DNA of 64,000 nt from Okapia johnstoni (GCA_024291935.2 CM044305.1:89892397-89956396), one strand, 5' to 3'. Shown: positions 12,696-24,530, counted from the first letter of the stretch. Program-made: numbers and translations. Notes: a model not told the origin generated them from the letters alone.

Positions 12696-12925
12696 AGCGC
12701 TGTGTATATTACTTGAGTCTTTCGCGCACGGGTCTCGTGGTACGGAGCGCGGGCTTTATTCTCATAGGGTGTGGCGCCTCTTCCCCCAGACCACCGGCCC
12801 AGCCCCCACTGCAAGGGCTTTTTGCCATTTCATTATTAAGGGAAGGGGCTGGGGCAGCAAATCATAACGCTCAGGTTTTACAAAAGCGAGAACAAACAGA
12901 ACTTACACACTATCCCAGAGGAGAC

Positions 12926-12960
12926 GGGGGTGGGGGTGGGGGTGGGGTGAGGGAGGGAGG
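12926..12960 (+). other. G-quadruplex-prone G tract
   Basis: Four to six runs of three to five guanines are separated by single T or short spacers (ggggg-t-ggggg-t-ggggg-t-gggg-tga-ggg-a-ggg). This satisfies the usual four-run G-quadruplex pattern. It sits about 200 bp beyond the CpG island, upstream of the minus-strand promoter, where such motifs are common. Confidence 0.75.
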
Positions 12961-14765
12961 CGGCAAAGTTTTTAGAGCTGCAGAACCTGAAGTGCCAATG
13001 AGAAATGCAGTGCGGTTCAAAGCTAGACGCTTCTAGTCACTCTGCATACAAGATGAAATACATAATTCCAAAAATGACCTTAGTCAATAAATACATCGGC
13101 CCACTGAAGGCAAAATACATATATACTTATATACTCACCAACACTCATCAGCTGCCTTCTCTCTTCTATAAATTCTTTATTTCCCTTTAAAACCCTGATC
13201 TTAGAAAGGGAAATGTTGGTCTGTACGAATAGTCCCCCTCTTTAATGGAGTTTAAAGGGTAGGAGGAGCCCTAAGGTAGAGTTCCAGATACTTTTGAATA
13301 ACAAGTGGACAAAGCAAATGCAATTATATATTTTGATTTTTTCAAAAAATGTACATCTGGATAGCTAAAGTACAAGTTTCTATTTAATGCAAGTGTGATA
13401 GGAACACCAGCTGTTCCTTAACTGGAGCCCAACGGTAATCAACGCATGCTTTTTATTTAATCTTAGGAGGACAATTGTAGCCTGAAACCCACGTATATGC
13501 AGGGTCCTCCGTGACAAGCTCATAGCAATTCATGGGCTGCTCTCCTGCCATGAACCGCTTCACCCCGGTAACAGAGTTCCACATGCCCTGCAGAAGGTGC
13601 AGAAACGTCACAGGAGGTATTCAAGCAGCAGTTAAATCGAAGAGTGGGGTGAATTCTCAGGCTAATTGCATTTTTAAAAATTCTACCGGACTGATCCAAA
13701 TAGAATTCTCCAGCTAATATTAGGCAAGAAATCAATCTCTGTTAAATGTGAGATAATAGGAGCAGGATCATAATGGTTGGAAGAACACTGGCACAAACTG
13801 CCCTTTAAATAATCGAGAAAAACCCTCTGTGGCATTTGACAAGCATTGTGAAAGTTGTCAGGACAACGTGCCGGACGGTGTCTGATAGGTTTGTAATACA
13901 GAGTAGAATCCTAAGCATGAGTCAAACAAAAGGCAGGAGTTTCTAGTTATTTGAAAGGAAGGAGGAGGGGGGGAAAGAGGCTTTCATTCCTAGCCACCTT
14001 TCCCCACCTCCCTTCCAACTTACGAAATGACCTGCCCTACTCTAAAAGTCAAATTTGGCTGATGTATAGGAAATGGCTTTTGCAGTCCAGAGACTAAAAG
14101 TAGGAGGTGTTGGCTACCGAAGTAGGCTGGAGAGAAGGGCAAGGCTGAATTATATAACTCTATACCCAATGATCTAACAAATGAGGAACTGTTATCACAG
14201 CGAGTCAACAAAGGACTCTTTATACTAAACGTAACTTGGGTCAACACCGGTTCCCTTACCTCTGCCCACCATTGCAAACCACATCTCCTATGGGACACTC
14301 TGGCTTTCCCTAATTCCACACAAGCTGGCTTGATATTATTGTTACTGCATGGCTGAAATAATTGTTTTATCATAAATTTCAGTTCACAAATAGAACAGCT
14401 TGGTGGTTCTCTGGGTAGCACAGCTGCAACTGTCTCTTGCTGGACATTTCTGACTGGTGGAAGTTGCAAATGAGACTTTGTTATTCTCTCTTCTCCACCC
14501 TGAATGGAAGAAAAACCTTATAAACAAATTTGAGCCTGGTAAACTGTCCTCCTTGTATCCAGGCTGGTGTGAAAAATGAAGGTAGGCAAATTTCCATGCT
14601 ACGGGTTCATTGGGGAGTGTTTTCAAAAGCGGTAGGAAATTGCTGTCCCCTCCCTTCAGCATTTTAAAAGGGTCCATTTACTCTCAGGGGTAGACTCACC
14701 TTGGAATTACTTTTCAATTTGGTAGAGTGGGGTAGAACTAGACAACCTTTTCTTTTCTTTTCTTT
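12961..14765. other. Unique non-coding DNA
   Basis: No gene or clear repeat is recognised. The left end is still moderately CpG-containing. The longest frame (149 codons on the minus strand, 14,020-14,469) has no familiar motif, and no flanking splice signals were found that would make it an exon. Confidence 0.4.
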
Positions 14766-14888
14766 TCTTTTCCTTAGGCATGATTGGGGGCATGACCCTG
14801 GGAAAAATTAAGTTGTATATATTTTTTTTCTTTTCTTTTCCTTAGGCATGATTGGGGGCACGACCCGGGAAAAATTAAGTTGTATACT
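14766..14888 (+). repeat. Two-copy tandem duplication with CTTTT tract
   Basis: The block cttttccttaggcatgattg through ggaaaaattaagttgtata occurs twice, about 68 bp apart (cttagg at 14,773 and 14,841). It is preceded by (CTTTT)n. The copies differ by few bases (catgaccctggg versus cacgacccggg), so the duplication is recent. Confidence 0.85.
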
Positions 14889-15639
14889 ACTCACTGACCC
14901 ACTAGATGAGTTCTTAATGTATGTACATTATAGTCTCTGAATACTTAACACTTCTTTTCCCCTTGCATTTTGGGCTAGCCTCAGAACCATTAGTCCTAAT
15001 GGATCTTCACTCTCCCCCCGTCAGTCAAATAGAGGTGGGTAACCAAACATTTAAACACACTTAGGGAACATACTCTCTGCATTCTCACAATGTCTTAACA
15101 TTACACATACAGATGTAAAAGCTAAGACTGGAGGTAAGGATGTAGAAGCCTCTCAAGTGGCAAGTTCTTCCAATAAATCCAATTAACTTTGACTGATACA
15201 GGAAAGAATTCTAAAAGTTATGTAATGGTTTAGTAACAAAAGGATTATTGTAATCCACCACCGAACAAATGTTGCTGTATTTTTTTAAAGATGCTGAATA
15301 AGTGAAAAGTTAAACTCTCTCATATATCAGTGCACCATGCTTCCGAGGGATTTTTGAACTCTCAATTTATTCTATCAGAATTATGCTTTTACTCCTTTGC
15401 TAAGTCACATAACTCATTATTCTTTATAAAAGATGGTCAGCTGATACTGCTAGAAATGCGGGCAGAGTCATGCTATGCAGAGAAATGTGAAACATCACCT
15501 TCCTCTTTTGAACTCGTGTAATAATCACCTATTATTATTAGCAAATAGTACTGTTTGCTGCTGCTGTGTTCCAGCCTACAGCCCACAACACTATTTGTGG
15601 TGACTCCATACAGAAGTCTCTGGCTATTTAAGGGTGGTT
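14889..15639. other. Unique non-coding DNA
   Basis: Nothing is recognised apart from the 5' target-site copy of the BovB insertion at its end. No gene is supported. Confidence 0.4.
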
Positions 15640-17650
15640 GAAGGGCTACAGGCACTCTGTCTATCAGATCTAATCCCTTGAATCTGTCTGATAGACAGAC
15701 TGCCTGAAGAACTATGGACAGGAGGCGGTGATCAAAACCATCCCCAAGAAAGAGAAAGGCAAAATGGTTGTCTGAGGAGGCCTTACAAATAGGTGACAAA
15801 AGAAGAGAAGGGAAAGGCAAAGGAGAAAAGGAGATATATCCCTCTGAATGCAGAGCTCCAAAGAATAGCAAGGAGAGATAAGAAAGCCTTCCTCAGTGAT
15901 CAATGCAAAGAAATAGAGGAAAACAACAGAATGGGAAAGACTAGAGATCTCTTCAAGAAAATTAGAGATACCAAGGTATCATTTCATGCAAAGATGGGCA
16001 CAATAAAGGACAGAAACAGTATGGACTTAACAGAAGTGGAAGATACTAAGAGGTGGCAAGAACACACAGAAGAATTATACAAACAAGATCTTCATGACCC
16101 AGATAGCCACGAGGTGTGATCACTCACCTAGAGCCAGACGTCCTGGAATGCAAAGTCAAGTGGGCTTTAGGAAGCATCACTATGAACAAAGCTAGTGGAG
16201 GTGATGGAATTCTAGCTGAGCTATTTCAAATCCTAAAAGATGATGCTTTGAAAGTGCTGTCCTCAATATGCCACCCAATTTGGAAAACTTGGCTGTGGCC
16301 ACAAAACTGGAAAAAGTCAGTTTTCATTCCAAGCCCAAAGAAAGGCAATGCCAAAGAATCTTCAAACTACCACACAACTGCACTCATCTCACACACTAGC
16401 AAAGTAAAGCACAAAATTCTGCAAGCTAGGCTTCAACAGTACATGAACCAAGAAATACCAGATGTTCAAGATGGATTTAGAAAAGGCAGAGGAACCAGAG
16501 ATCAAATTGCAAACATCTGCTGGATCATTGAAAAAGCAAGAGAATTTCAGAGAAACATCTATTTCTGCTTTATTGACTATTCCAAAGCCTTTGACTGTGT
16601 GGATCACAATAAAATGTGGAAAATTCTGAAAGAGATGGGAATACCAGACCATCTGACCTGTCTCTTGAGAAACCTGTTTGCAGGTCAGGAAGCAACAGTT
16701 AGAACTGGACATAGAACAACGGACTGGTTCCAAACTGGGAAAGGAGTACGTCAAGGCTGTATATTGTCACCCTGCTTATTTAACTTATATGCAGAGTACA
16801 TCATGCAAAATGCTGGGCTGGATGAAGCACAAGCTGGAATCAAGATTGCCGGGGGAAATATCAATAACCTCAGATATGCAGATGACACCACCCTTATGGC
16901 AGAAAGTGAAGAAGAACTAAAGAGCCCCTTGATGAAAGTGAAAGAGGAGAGTGAAAAAGTTGGCTTAAAGTTCAACATTCAGAAAACTAAGATCATGGCA
17001 TCCGGTCCCATCACTTCATGGCAAATAGATGGGGAAACAGTGGAAACAGAGACTTTATTTTTCTGGGCTCCAAAATCACTGCAGATGGTGACTGCAGCCA
17101 TGAAATTAAAAGATGCTTGTTCCTTGGAAGAAAAGTTATGACCAACCTAGACAGCATATTAAAAAGCAGAGACATTACCTTGCCGACAAAGGTCTATCTT
17201 GTCAAAGCTGTGGTTTTTCCAGTAGTCATGTATAGGTGTGAGAATTGAGCAGTAAAGAAAGCTGAGCTCCGAAGAATTGATGCTTTTGTGCTGTGGTGTT
17301 GGAGAAGACTTGAGAGTCCCTAGGACTGCAAGGAGATCAAGCCAGTCAATCCTAAAGGAAATCAACCCTGAATACTCATTCGAAGGACTGATGCTGAAGC
17401 TGATGCTCCAATACTTTGGTCACTTGATGTGAATAACTGACTCATTGGAAAAGACCCTGATGCTGGGAAAGATTGAAGGCAGGAGGAGATGGGGACGCCA
17501 GAGGATGAGGTAGTCAGATGGCATCACCAACTCGATGGACATGAGTTTGAGCAGGCTCTAGGAGTTGGTGATGGACAGGAAAGCCTGGCATTCTGCAGTC
17601 CATGAGATCGCAAAGAGCCGACTGAACTGAACTGAAGGGCTACAGACACT
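15640..17650 (+). mobile_element. BovB (RTE) LINE insertion with target duplications
   Basis: The element body is 15,657-17,633, flanked by 17-bp direct repeats (gaagggctacaggcact at 15,640-15,656 and gaagggctacagacact at 17,634-17,650, one mismatch). It is 5'-truncated. The first 30-odd bases are inverted relative to the rest: ctgtctatcaga near 15,657-15,668 mirrors tctgatagacag near 15,687-15,698. This is the signature of twin priming during insertion. The 3' end is the standard BovB end (gatcgcaaagagccgactga). The element encodes no active protein. Confidence 0.92.
15793..17248 (+). pseudogene. BovB reverse transcriptase remnant
   Basis: The RTE-clade reverse transcriptase copies its own RNA at a nicked target. 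The frame is open at 15,793-16,119 and again at 16,116-17,141 in another phase, so a frameshift near 16,117 splits it. Visible blocks in order are: GKTRDLFKKIRDTK and MDLTEVEDTKRWQEHTEELY in the linker; [44 protein letters not shown] with the first catalytic aspartate; [21 protein letters not shown]; and [12 protein letters not shown] with the catalytic YADD. A second frameshift near 17,050 moves the [14 protein letters not shown] region to another frame, and a stop follows MYRCEN. The N-terminal endonuclease is absent. Confidence 0.92.
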
Positions 17651-18018
17651 AATTATTCATCCATTTCTGAAAAGTCTTTTCCATTTTCCATTCATAGTTG
17701 GGAATTGAAAGATTCACACAAAATTCTGATTAGATAAACAGAGAAATAAAACCCATCAGAGCATAGTTGGAAAAAGGAAGTATATAGGAAAAAGGTTCAG
17801 ACAATCAAATAAATGTCAGCTTCCAAGGTAACCCCTCTGTAAAGTGATGAAGACCGTATTTCTTATAGATGGCGTGATAAAACCATCCATTAACCAGTTG
17901 TATTCTGAAATCATTGCAAAGATAGATAAGTAGATCAACAGTTCTCAGGCTGCAAAGAAAATTTCTGAAATTCAGTTTTTTTTTCACTTTGACAAAATTG
18001 TCAGAATTACCTGAATAT
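17651..18018. other. Unique non-coding DNA
   Basis: A+T-rich sequence between two young insertions. No gene, RNA or repeat is recognised. Confidence 0.4.
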
Positions 18019-18323
18019 ATTCTCATAAACAGAGAAGGCAATGGCACCCCACTCCAGTACTCTTGCCTGGAAAATCCCATGGACGGAGGAGCCTGGTAGG
18101 CTGCAGTCCATGTGGTCGCTAAAAGTCGAACACGACTGAGTGACTTCATTTTCACTTTTCACTTCCATGCATTGGAGAAGGAAATGGCAACCCACGCCAG
18201 TATTCTTGCCTGGAGAATCCCAGGGACGGGGGAGCCTGATGGGTTGCCATCTGTGGGGTCACACAGAGTCGGACACGACTGCAGCAACTTAGCGACTTAG
18301 CAGCATTCTCATAAACAGAGAAG
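18019..18323 (+). repeat. BOV-A2 SINE with 19-bp target duplications
   Basis: The repeat is a dimer of two BOV-A monomers joined by the cacttttcacttt linker, ending in an agcagc tail. The perfect 19-bp direct repeat attctcataaacagagaag lies at 18,019-18,037 and 18,305-18,323. BOV-A derives from the BovB 3' end and moves with BovB enzymes. The perfect duplicates point to a fairly recent insertion. Confidence 0.95.
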
Positions 18324-19645
18324 AAAGCAGGAAAAATATTAATGAATCACTCTCTTCAAAACAAACCCAGGCCAAATGGATTTATAAGGCAATTTCTTCC
18401 CCAAACCTTTGAAGGATACGTTATACAAATTATCCGTGAGTTTTGAAATGTACAATATATTTCTTAAAATTGTCTTCAGAGGGAAATATAGTAAGAATGA
18501 TACAGATAAAGATGATGCACAAATGTAAGAATAGATTCAAAAGATAAAGTGATATGAAAAACATGGCTTATTATCACTAAGGGATATCATCTTTTAAAAC
18601 GAAAGTGAAGGTGTTTCCACGATAAGGGCGTGGGCTGGTTGTGACCTTGACCTCTTAGCCTTGTGTCTTGTGTGCAACAGGACCTCTGGGGGGCAACAGT
18701 AGGTGAAAAGGGGGAGGGAAGCAGATGTGGGGCTGAGCCCCAGTGGAAGCATCATGCTTTACCTGCTTTCGCTCTCCTACTGCAGGCCTGCAGCCTGGCC
18801 AGGCCTGAGAAAGGAGAGGCTTTGACACTGAAATTAGAGTTGTGATTATTACCTGAAAGGATCATATAATCTAATGAACACTGATTGTGTGGACATATTT
18901 AGATCACCAAAGACATTCTATTATTGAGAGTGCTCCAAAAAATCATGAGGCTGACCTTGGAACTAATGATGGGGAGCAGAGAAAGAAGAACCAAGGGGCA
19001 TTGGAGGGGTTGTTAGAGAACAAAATTGTTGTTTTTTTTTTTTACATAAGGAAACAACATGAATTTATTGTTTTTAACAACTGAGTTACTGTAGTAAAGA
19101 TGGATGTTCAGCTAATTAGAGTGATATAGAATTAACACAGCCAAGATTAATGTGAAGCCGATGGCAGGATCAATGCTTATGGCACAGTGGGTAACTTTGA
19201 ACAATTGTCAATAAAAAAAAGAACAGAAGGATGACATTCCTTATATAAAGGCCATTTAACTTAAACAGATTGTTTCCTGGAAGTTTAGAATTAAGATCAT
19301 GAGTAATTAAAAAGCCTTTCACTTAAATCCACTTAGATTTAAATTAAGAAAATTTATCATTTAATTGCATTCATGTGTTCAGCATTCTTAGAAATAGAAG
19401 CAAGTTTAAATTTCTCTGCTTTATAAAACTTAAAAAATAGTTTGATCATCAATAGTTAGAAAATAAAAAGACTCCATTGGGCTTTTGGTTTCAATAGATT
19501 ATATATATTTGTGTGGAGCCATCAGTGACTTTTCACCATTTCTTTCCAGTAATTCATGATTCTGAAAATTATTTCATCATTCACAGCAAAAAGTTCAGCA
19601 ACCTTTTAGTACTGTTTAACACTTTTTCACATTTTTGGGGGTTAT
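18324..19645. other. Unique non-coding DNA
   Basis: No gene or repeat family is recognised. Open frames are at most 65 codons. A T-run is present near 19,032. Confidence 0.4.
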
Positions 19646-19964
19646 GTGCTGTGGTCGCTCAGTCATGTCCAACTCTTTGCTGGGACTCCATGGACTATAG
19701 CCCATCAAGCTTTCTCTGTCCATGGAATTCTCCAGGCAAGAATACTGGAGTGGGTTGCTAGTCCTCCTCCAGGGGATCTGCCCAATCAAATCAGGTCTCC
19801 TGCATTGCAGGCAGATTCTTTACCGTCTGAGCCACCAGGAAGCCCAAGAATACTGGAGTGGGTAGCCTATCTCTTCTCCAGGGGAACTTCCTGACCCAGG
19901 AATTGAACTGGGGTCTCCTGCATTGCAGGACAGATTCTTTACCAGCTGAGCTACCCAGGAAGCT
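19646..19964 (-). repeat. Bov-tA SINE, composite with duplicated head
   Basis: The sequence runs from the BOV-A end (gtggtcgctcagtcatgtcc) to the tRNA-like head (gattctttaccgtctgagccaccaggaagccc), then a second partial body plus head follows (aagaatactggagtgggtag to accagctgagctacccaggaagc). It is the dimeric Bov-tA2/3 arrangement in reverse orientation. Confidence 0.88.
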
Positions 19965-21197
19965 ATATTAGGTTTAGAGGTGAATAAGATTCAACTCTCC
20001 AATACTGTAATTTTATCATGAGTTAAATACCATTGCTTGATTGGTAAATTTAAGTAGTTTCTCCCCAGTGGTCTCTTGCTTCTTAACCATCAAAACAGGA
20101 GGGTTTTTTAGTGGTAGGATGAACCAGTTTTATTTGTAATAACTTTTATAAGAATATATTGCGAGGACTGCCAGATGGAAAATGCATAGGCCCAGGTATT
20201 GAGGAAAGGAACAGAGTTCTGTGCCCTGACAGGGGGCCACTCTCCATGCATCTCCAATGGTTTCACAAATCTGGAGAGCTCCAAACTTATTGGGTTTTGA
20301 CCCCTACTTTCTTACATAATCATATCCACAGACATGAGAATGGCAAAGCCCAATCCAGGATTAGTGTATACATGAGGACAAAATGGAGCCACCGTGTTTG
20401 AAGTTTTATTTCCTTAGCTACTGTGAGGTGAGTTATACAGACTTTCATATTACTGTTTCCCATACATTCCATTACTTTTCCATATCCTGATGTTACTTCC
20501 ACTCAATAGAGGAAGGACATGACCCAAGGCCAGCTGGAATGTGATATTTATATTCCACAGGTCTGTCTAGGGTCCGTTTCAGAAAATGTACACACAGAGA
20601 CCTTATATATCAAAAATGCTAGCAGAGTCACACCCAAGAGAAAAATAATGGTTATAGGCTCTATCTTTCAAATATTGGTGGGGGTGAAAATAATTTGGAG
20701 GCCTTATATTCTTACTTCCAGCCAAACCATTTGAGTAATGAGAGTAAGTTAAATGCATTTTTCTGTATACGGTGTTTATGTGTGCCTTTCCAAGTAAGTA
20801 GACCCTGAGACAAAACTTGTGAATATAATAGTTTACTTGGAGAGGGAACCCTAGAGAGCAGTGTGTGGGGGAAGTGAAACTTAGGAAGTAAAGTTAGCAA
20901 TTAAGAGGGAGGATGATCTAGCTGGAGGGCACTAGGGGCAACCTAAAGTTATTCATGGAGGGAGTGTTATGATGGGAGAGGATATGTAGAATGCACCTCA
21001 AATCCACCTCAAGTATTGGGACAAGGAAGCTGGAGTATGCAAGGTCAGAATCTTTTTGACATTGTTTGCAATACTTATCAATGTTGGTGTAAAATTTTCA
21101 ATAAACCTGAAATTACACTTCTCTCTCAAGCTGAGCATGTATTCAGTTTCGGCACCCAGCCCAGAGAATTGAATGATGGAGTTTTCAGCTGCCTATG
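19965..21197. other. Unique non-coding DNA
   Basis: No recognisable gene, RNA or young repeat. All frames are short and without motifs. Confidence 0.4.
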
Positions 21198-21410
21198 GGG
21201 CTTCCCAGGTAGCTCAGTGGTAAAGAATCCGCCTGCCATGCAGGAGATGCTGGAGGAGTGGCGTTCCGATCCCTGGGTCGGGAAGATCCCCTGGAGAAGG
21301 AATGGCAACCCACTCCAGTATTCTTGCCTGGAGAATCCCATGGACAGAGGAGCCTGGCAGGCTACAGTCCATGGGGTTGCAAAAGAGTCGGACACGACTT
21401 AAAAGGACTA
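21198..21410 (+). repeat. Bov-tA SINE
   Basis: This is a full SINE. The tRNA-like head gggcttcccaggtagctcag is followed by the internal block gttccgatccctgggtcggg and the BOV-A body up to gagtcggacacgactta. It lies within otherwise unique sequence. Confidence 0.92.
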
Positions 21411-21689
21411 CATGACAAAAACAGCAAAGGATGTTTACATTTACACTTAAAATCTTCTTACCAGGGGAAAAAGAGAGCCAGGACCTCTGTGGTCTGTCCT
21501 GATTGAAAATGTGCCCATGGTGTGAGTAGGCACGGGTTCTCCCTGGGATTTTATGAAGATCTTAGGCTGTAGGTATCCACAACTCAGTTTCCTGTCATCA
21601 GTCTAGAGGGCCCAAGGTAGGTTATTACTTGTATGGTCTGCCTGAGCGGTTCCTCAGCATCAGAGATCACAGAGAAGATCCCCTGCCTC

Positions 21690-22300
21690 CCTTAGCACTT
21701 GGAACTTTATTTTAAACCTTATTATTAAACTCTGTGTTTAAAAGAATAAGTGTGGTTGTGAGGACACCCCCATCAGTTATGGTCACTGCACTCCAACCCG
21801 TATACTGTCTCCATGGTGTTGATTATCAAAAGTGGTGGGGTCCGAACTTGCTCACTGCTCTGATGGGCAATAAAGAGGCGAAGGTTGGTGGTAAAGGAGT
21901 ATGTTTTATTTCAGAGTGCTTGGCAACAGAGAGGGGTGGGGGCACTCCCCACCACTGCTAATCAGTGGGCAAGAGTTTCAGGGATGTATAGGAAGAAGAT
22001 GGGGCTACATGCAGAAATAGCACAATCAGCTCTAACAGTAAATCGTGAAATGGTTCATGCGGTGGTCTGATTAAGCTTCAACTTTATTGTCAGTTCCGGA
22101 GTCAGTTTTATTCCCATATCTTTGAGACAGCTATCAGAATCTAGAAGCTTATGTCATGGTAGCAGTTTTGTCATCGTGTATTAACTCTTTAAACCTGGTT
22201 GGGTTCAGTATATCTACAAGACAGTTCAATGGATATGATCAGAAATTTTCTTATAATCTTGAGGACTGAAATTAAGGTTCCTTGGCTTTGACTAATTAAT
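21690..22300 (-). repeat. Possible old LTR, reverse orientation
   Basis: On the minus strand the stretch reads like an LTR R-U5 region: a polyadenylation signal (AATAAA, near 21,905-21,910) is followed about 20 bases later by caccaacc and a C-rich segment. I cannot see the paired LTR or an internal retroviral gene, and both boundaries are rough. It may instead be unique sequence, so confidence is low. Confidence 0.25.
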
Positions 22301-24110
22301 ATTATTTTTGTCCTTTTGACTATTTTCCTTTGCTTTTACACTTTCTCACTTCTCTGATTAAATTTATTCTTTGACTAAAGTTTTTCTAAAGACAAAAGGC
22401 AGGTAGAAGGATTGGAGTCGGGGGAAAGGGACTTATTGGGTCCTGCACAATTCAGTGAGTATACCTTCTCTAGGATTTTCAGAAATGCTATTTAGGGTGG
22501 TGAGCAGCTTTTAAGGAAATGAGTTCGTTTATGAGCAGATGGTTTCAGTGACAAATTTTGGGGTATTGTTTACCAACTTGCACTTCCATTTCAGGCCTTG
22601 GACAGCACTGGTGGCAAACAGATGGACCTTCCCGAGCATATGCTGGGATTCCGGAATGGAATCTTTGTCATCATTCAGATTGTGGCTTGGATGACTGGAT
22701 CACCCCTGCTCAGCAAGTGGTGTGTTTGTCTTCCCTCAGCTATTGGAGGTTCTCTGAGGTGTCATCAACCACAGACCAGGGAGAGCTTGGGGCTGGTTTC
22801 ACCTTTCCCACTCTTAACTACCCCAGGGGGATCGGGGCAAAAGAAGTGCCCACTTCTGGTATGGAGAGAGCCCAGGTATGGGGAAGAGATATAATTGGGA
22901 AGGGGATGTTAAACCATCCTCAATAGAAGTTTAAGATCTACAGGGGACAAAAATCAAGAGAAAAATTTGGGTTTCTGGAGGACTTTTACATTCTTCTTTA
23001 CACATGGGATCGGCAAGATGTAAACAAAACAGCCAATGCACAATCATAAACAACAGGCAAGTCTGGATGTTTGCTCTGAATATAAACTGAGGCAATCACT
23101 AGGGTTCACTTTAAGTACTTTTTTCACACTTAGGGAAATTACTGTTGCTGCCGATGTCCAGTGTCACAAAACTAGTGTTCATATAATTTGAATTTTTTTA
23201 CTTGGGTTAATTCTGGAATAGCCTGTGTCCACAGGGAGATTTTACACTGAAGATCATGAGATCACCAAGCCCTGTTGCAACTCAAGCACGACGTGGAGAC
23301 AAATTTGCTGTCACCATGTTGGTTATGAGGCCGAGAAACACAAGTCCACACCTCCTCATATTTCATCACACAGGGATATTAGCATCTTTAAGATGGTTGT
23401 GACAACCTATTTCAGACCTGAGTTTGCATTTGTGTTTGCTTGAGTATTCTTTTATATCTTCCCTTTCACATTTCAAAATGTTCTTTAATTGGCTTATAGG
23501 AATTTTCAAGTCTCTTCCTAGGCACTATTTCTTTTGAATTGCTTTCTGCATTGATTCATTAACAGTATTATCTATTTAATTGATTATTTACTGAATTATA
23601 TGAAAGTGTGTATGGATTATATAATTTGTACTCAGCCGTATACAAATGAATTCAGATAATAACCTGTATATGGTTGTGTTCCCCTCTTTCAATTGGTTAA
23701 TGTCTTAGTTACTTTTTCCCCTTTTTCTCTTGTATGGAAATGTATACCATCATATTGGAAAGCATCCAAACACTCTTTTGTCTTTTGGTTTTCTATACTG
23801 ATAAAACTTCTTTGGTCTTTTATATATCAGATTAAGAGATTTTGTATCATTTGACCCTCTTCACATTGACTGGGTCATGGTTCTATTACTCCTTGAATAT
23901 GTACTCTGACCTATGTTGACTAATATTGGTGTTGTGAAAAGCAACCACACCTACCAACCAGCGGGACCTGTGCGATAACTTCTCCAGCTTGAGAGATGCA
24001 TGGATAAAGTAAGAAAATGTGTTTCCAAAGAACTGCACTCCAAGTGGGGTCCTGGTCCGACGTGGGTGGGCAAAGATACGCTTTGAACAGAGGGGCTCGT
24101 AGCTAGCTAG
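22301..24110. other. Unique or unassigned non-coding DNA
   Basis: The part 22,590-22,925 is G+C-richer with two overlapping frames (98 and 122 codons), but no known motif appears. The rest is A+T-rich. No exon structure was found. It could include diverged retroviral or L1 material that I cannot name. Confidence 0.35.
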
Positions 24111-24212
24111 CTAAAGTTGCTTCAGTTGTGTCTCTGATCTTTGAAACCTTTGGACTGTAGCCTGCCAGGCTCCTCTGTCCATGGGATTCTCCAGGCAAGA
24201 ATACTGGAGTGA
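24111..24212 (-). repeat. Partial Bov-tA/BOV-A SINE
   Basis: Only the BOV-A part is present in reverse orientation, from gttgcttcagttgtgtctc to ccaggcaagaatactggagtg. Compared with the family it lacks bases in the gcgacccc region and has small indels. Confidence 0.8.
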
Positions 24213-24317
24213 TTGGACAAGATGGTGTTGACAAAGAAAGGCTGTTCAAACTCCAAGACAGGAACTGAGTTCTTCTTCACGTGATGTGGGCCCTACAGCA
24301 TTTCAAAGTCTAAGGTG

Positions 24318-24530
24318 GCTGTTGTTGTTCAGTCGCCCAGTCGTGTCCGAACTCTTTGGACCCATGGACTGTAGCTTGCCCCCATGTCTTCTGTCTTGAA
24401 ATTCTCGAGGCAAGAATAAGGCAAGAATACTGGAGTGGGTTGCCATTTCCTCTCCAGGGGATCTTTCCCAACCAGGGATCGAACGTGTCTCTCCTGCATT
24501 GCAGGCAGATTCTTTTCACGTGGTGCCACC
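24318..24530 (-). repeat. Bov-tA SINE with many small indels
   Basis: This is a full SINE in reverse orientation (tgttgttcagtcgcccagtc to tcacgtggtgccacc). It has an unusual density of one-base gains and losses relative to the family (tccgaactctttggaccc, gatctttcccaacc). It also has an internal repeat of aggcaagaata at about 24,408-24,431. Confidence 0.85.

Larger units (their letters stand above)
11560..12750. promoter_or_regulatory. CpG island promoter, likely minus-strand gene
   Basis: About 1.2 kb is very G+C-rich with dense unmethylated-type CpG, GC boxes (ccccgcccggcc) and a CCG triplet run near 12,498-12,515, all in an otherwise A+T-rich region. Two consensus splice donors face the minus strand: CAGAAG|GTAAGG (exon ends 11,629) and GCCAG|GTGAGG (exon ends 12,522). 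A YY1-like core (AAAATGGCGGC on the minus strand, 11,792-11,802) and an E2F-like TTTTGGCGC (minus strand, 12,645-12,654) support a housekeeping-type start. No coding frame in the island resembles a known protein, so the gene is not named. Long frames on both strands are expected from base composition alone. Confidence 0.8.

Noticed and set aside
12143..13036. 297-codon plus-strand frame, and overlapping 107-178-codon frames, in the first CpG island
   Set aside because: Long frames on both strands and in several phases come from high G+C content with few stop codons. The sequences are Pro/Arg/Ala/Gly-rich, have no family motif, and conflict with the minus-strand splice donors.
14020..14469. 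149-codon minus-strand frame as an exon
   Set aside because: It has no known motif, no convincing splice sites at the edges and ordinary A+T-rich composition, so it is compatible with chance.
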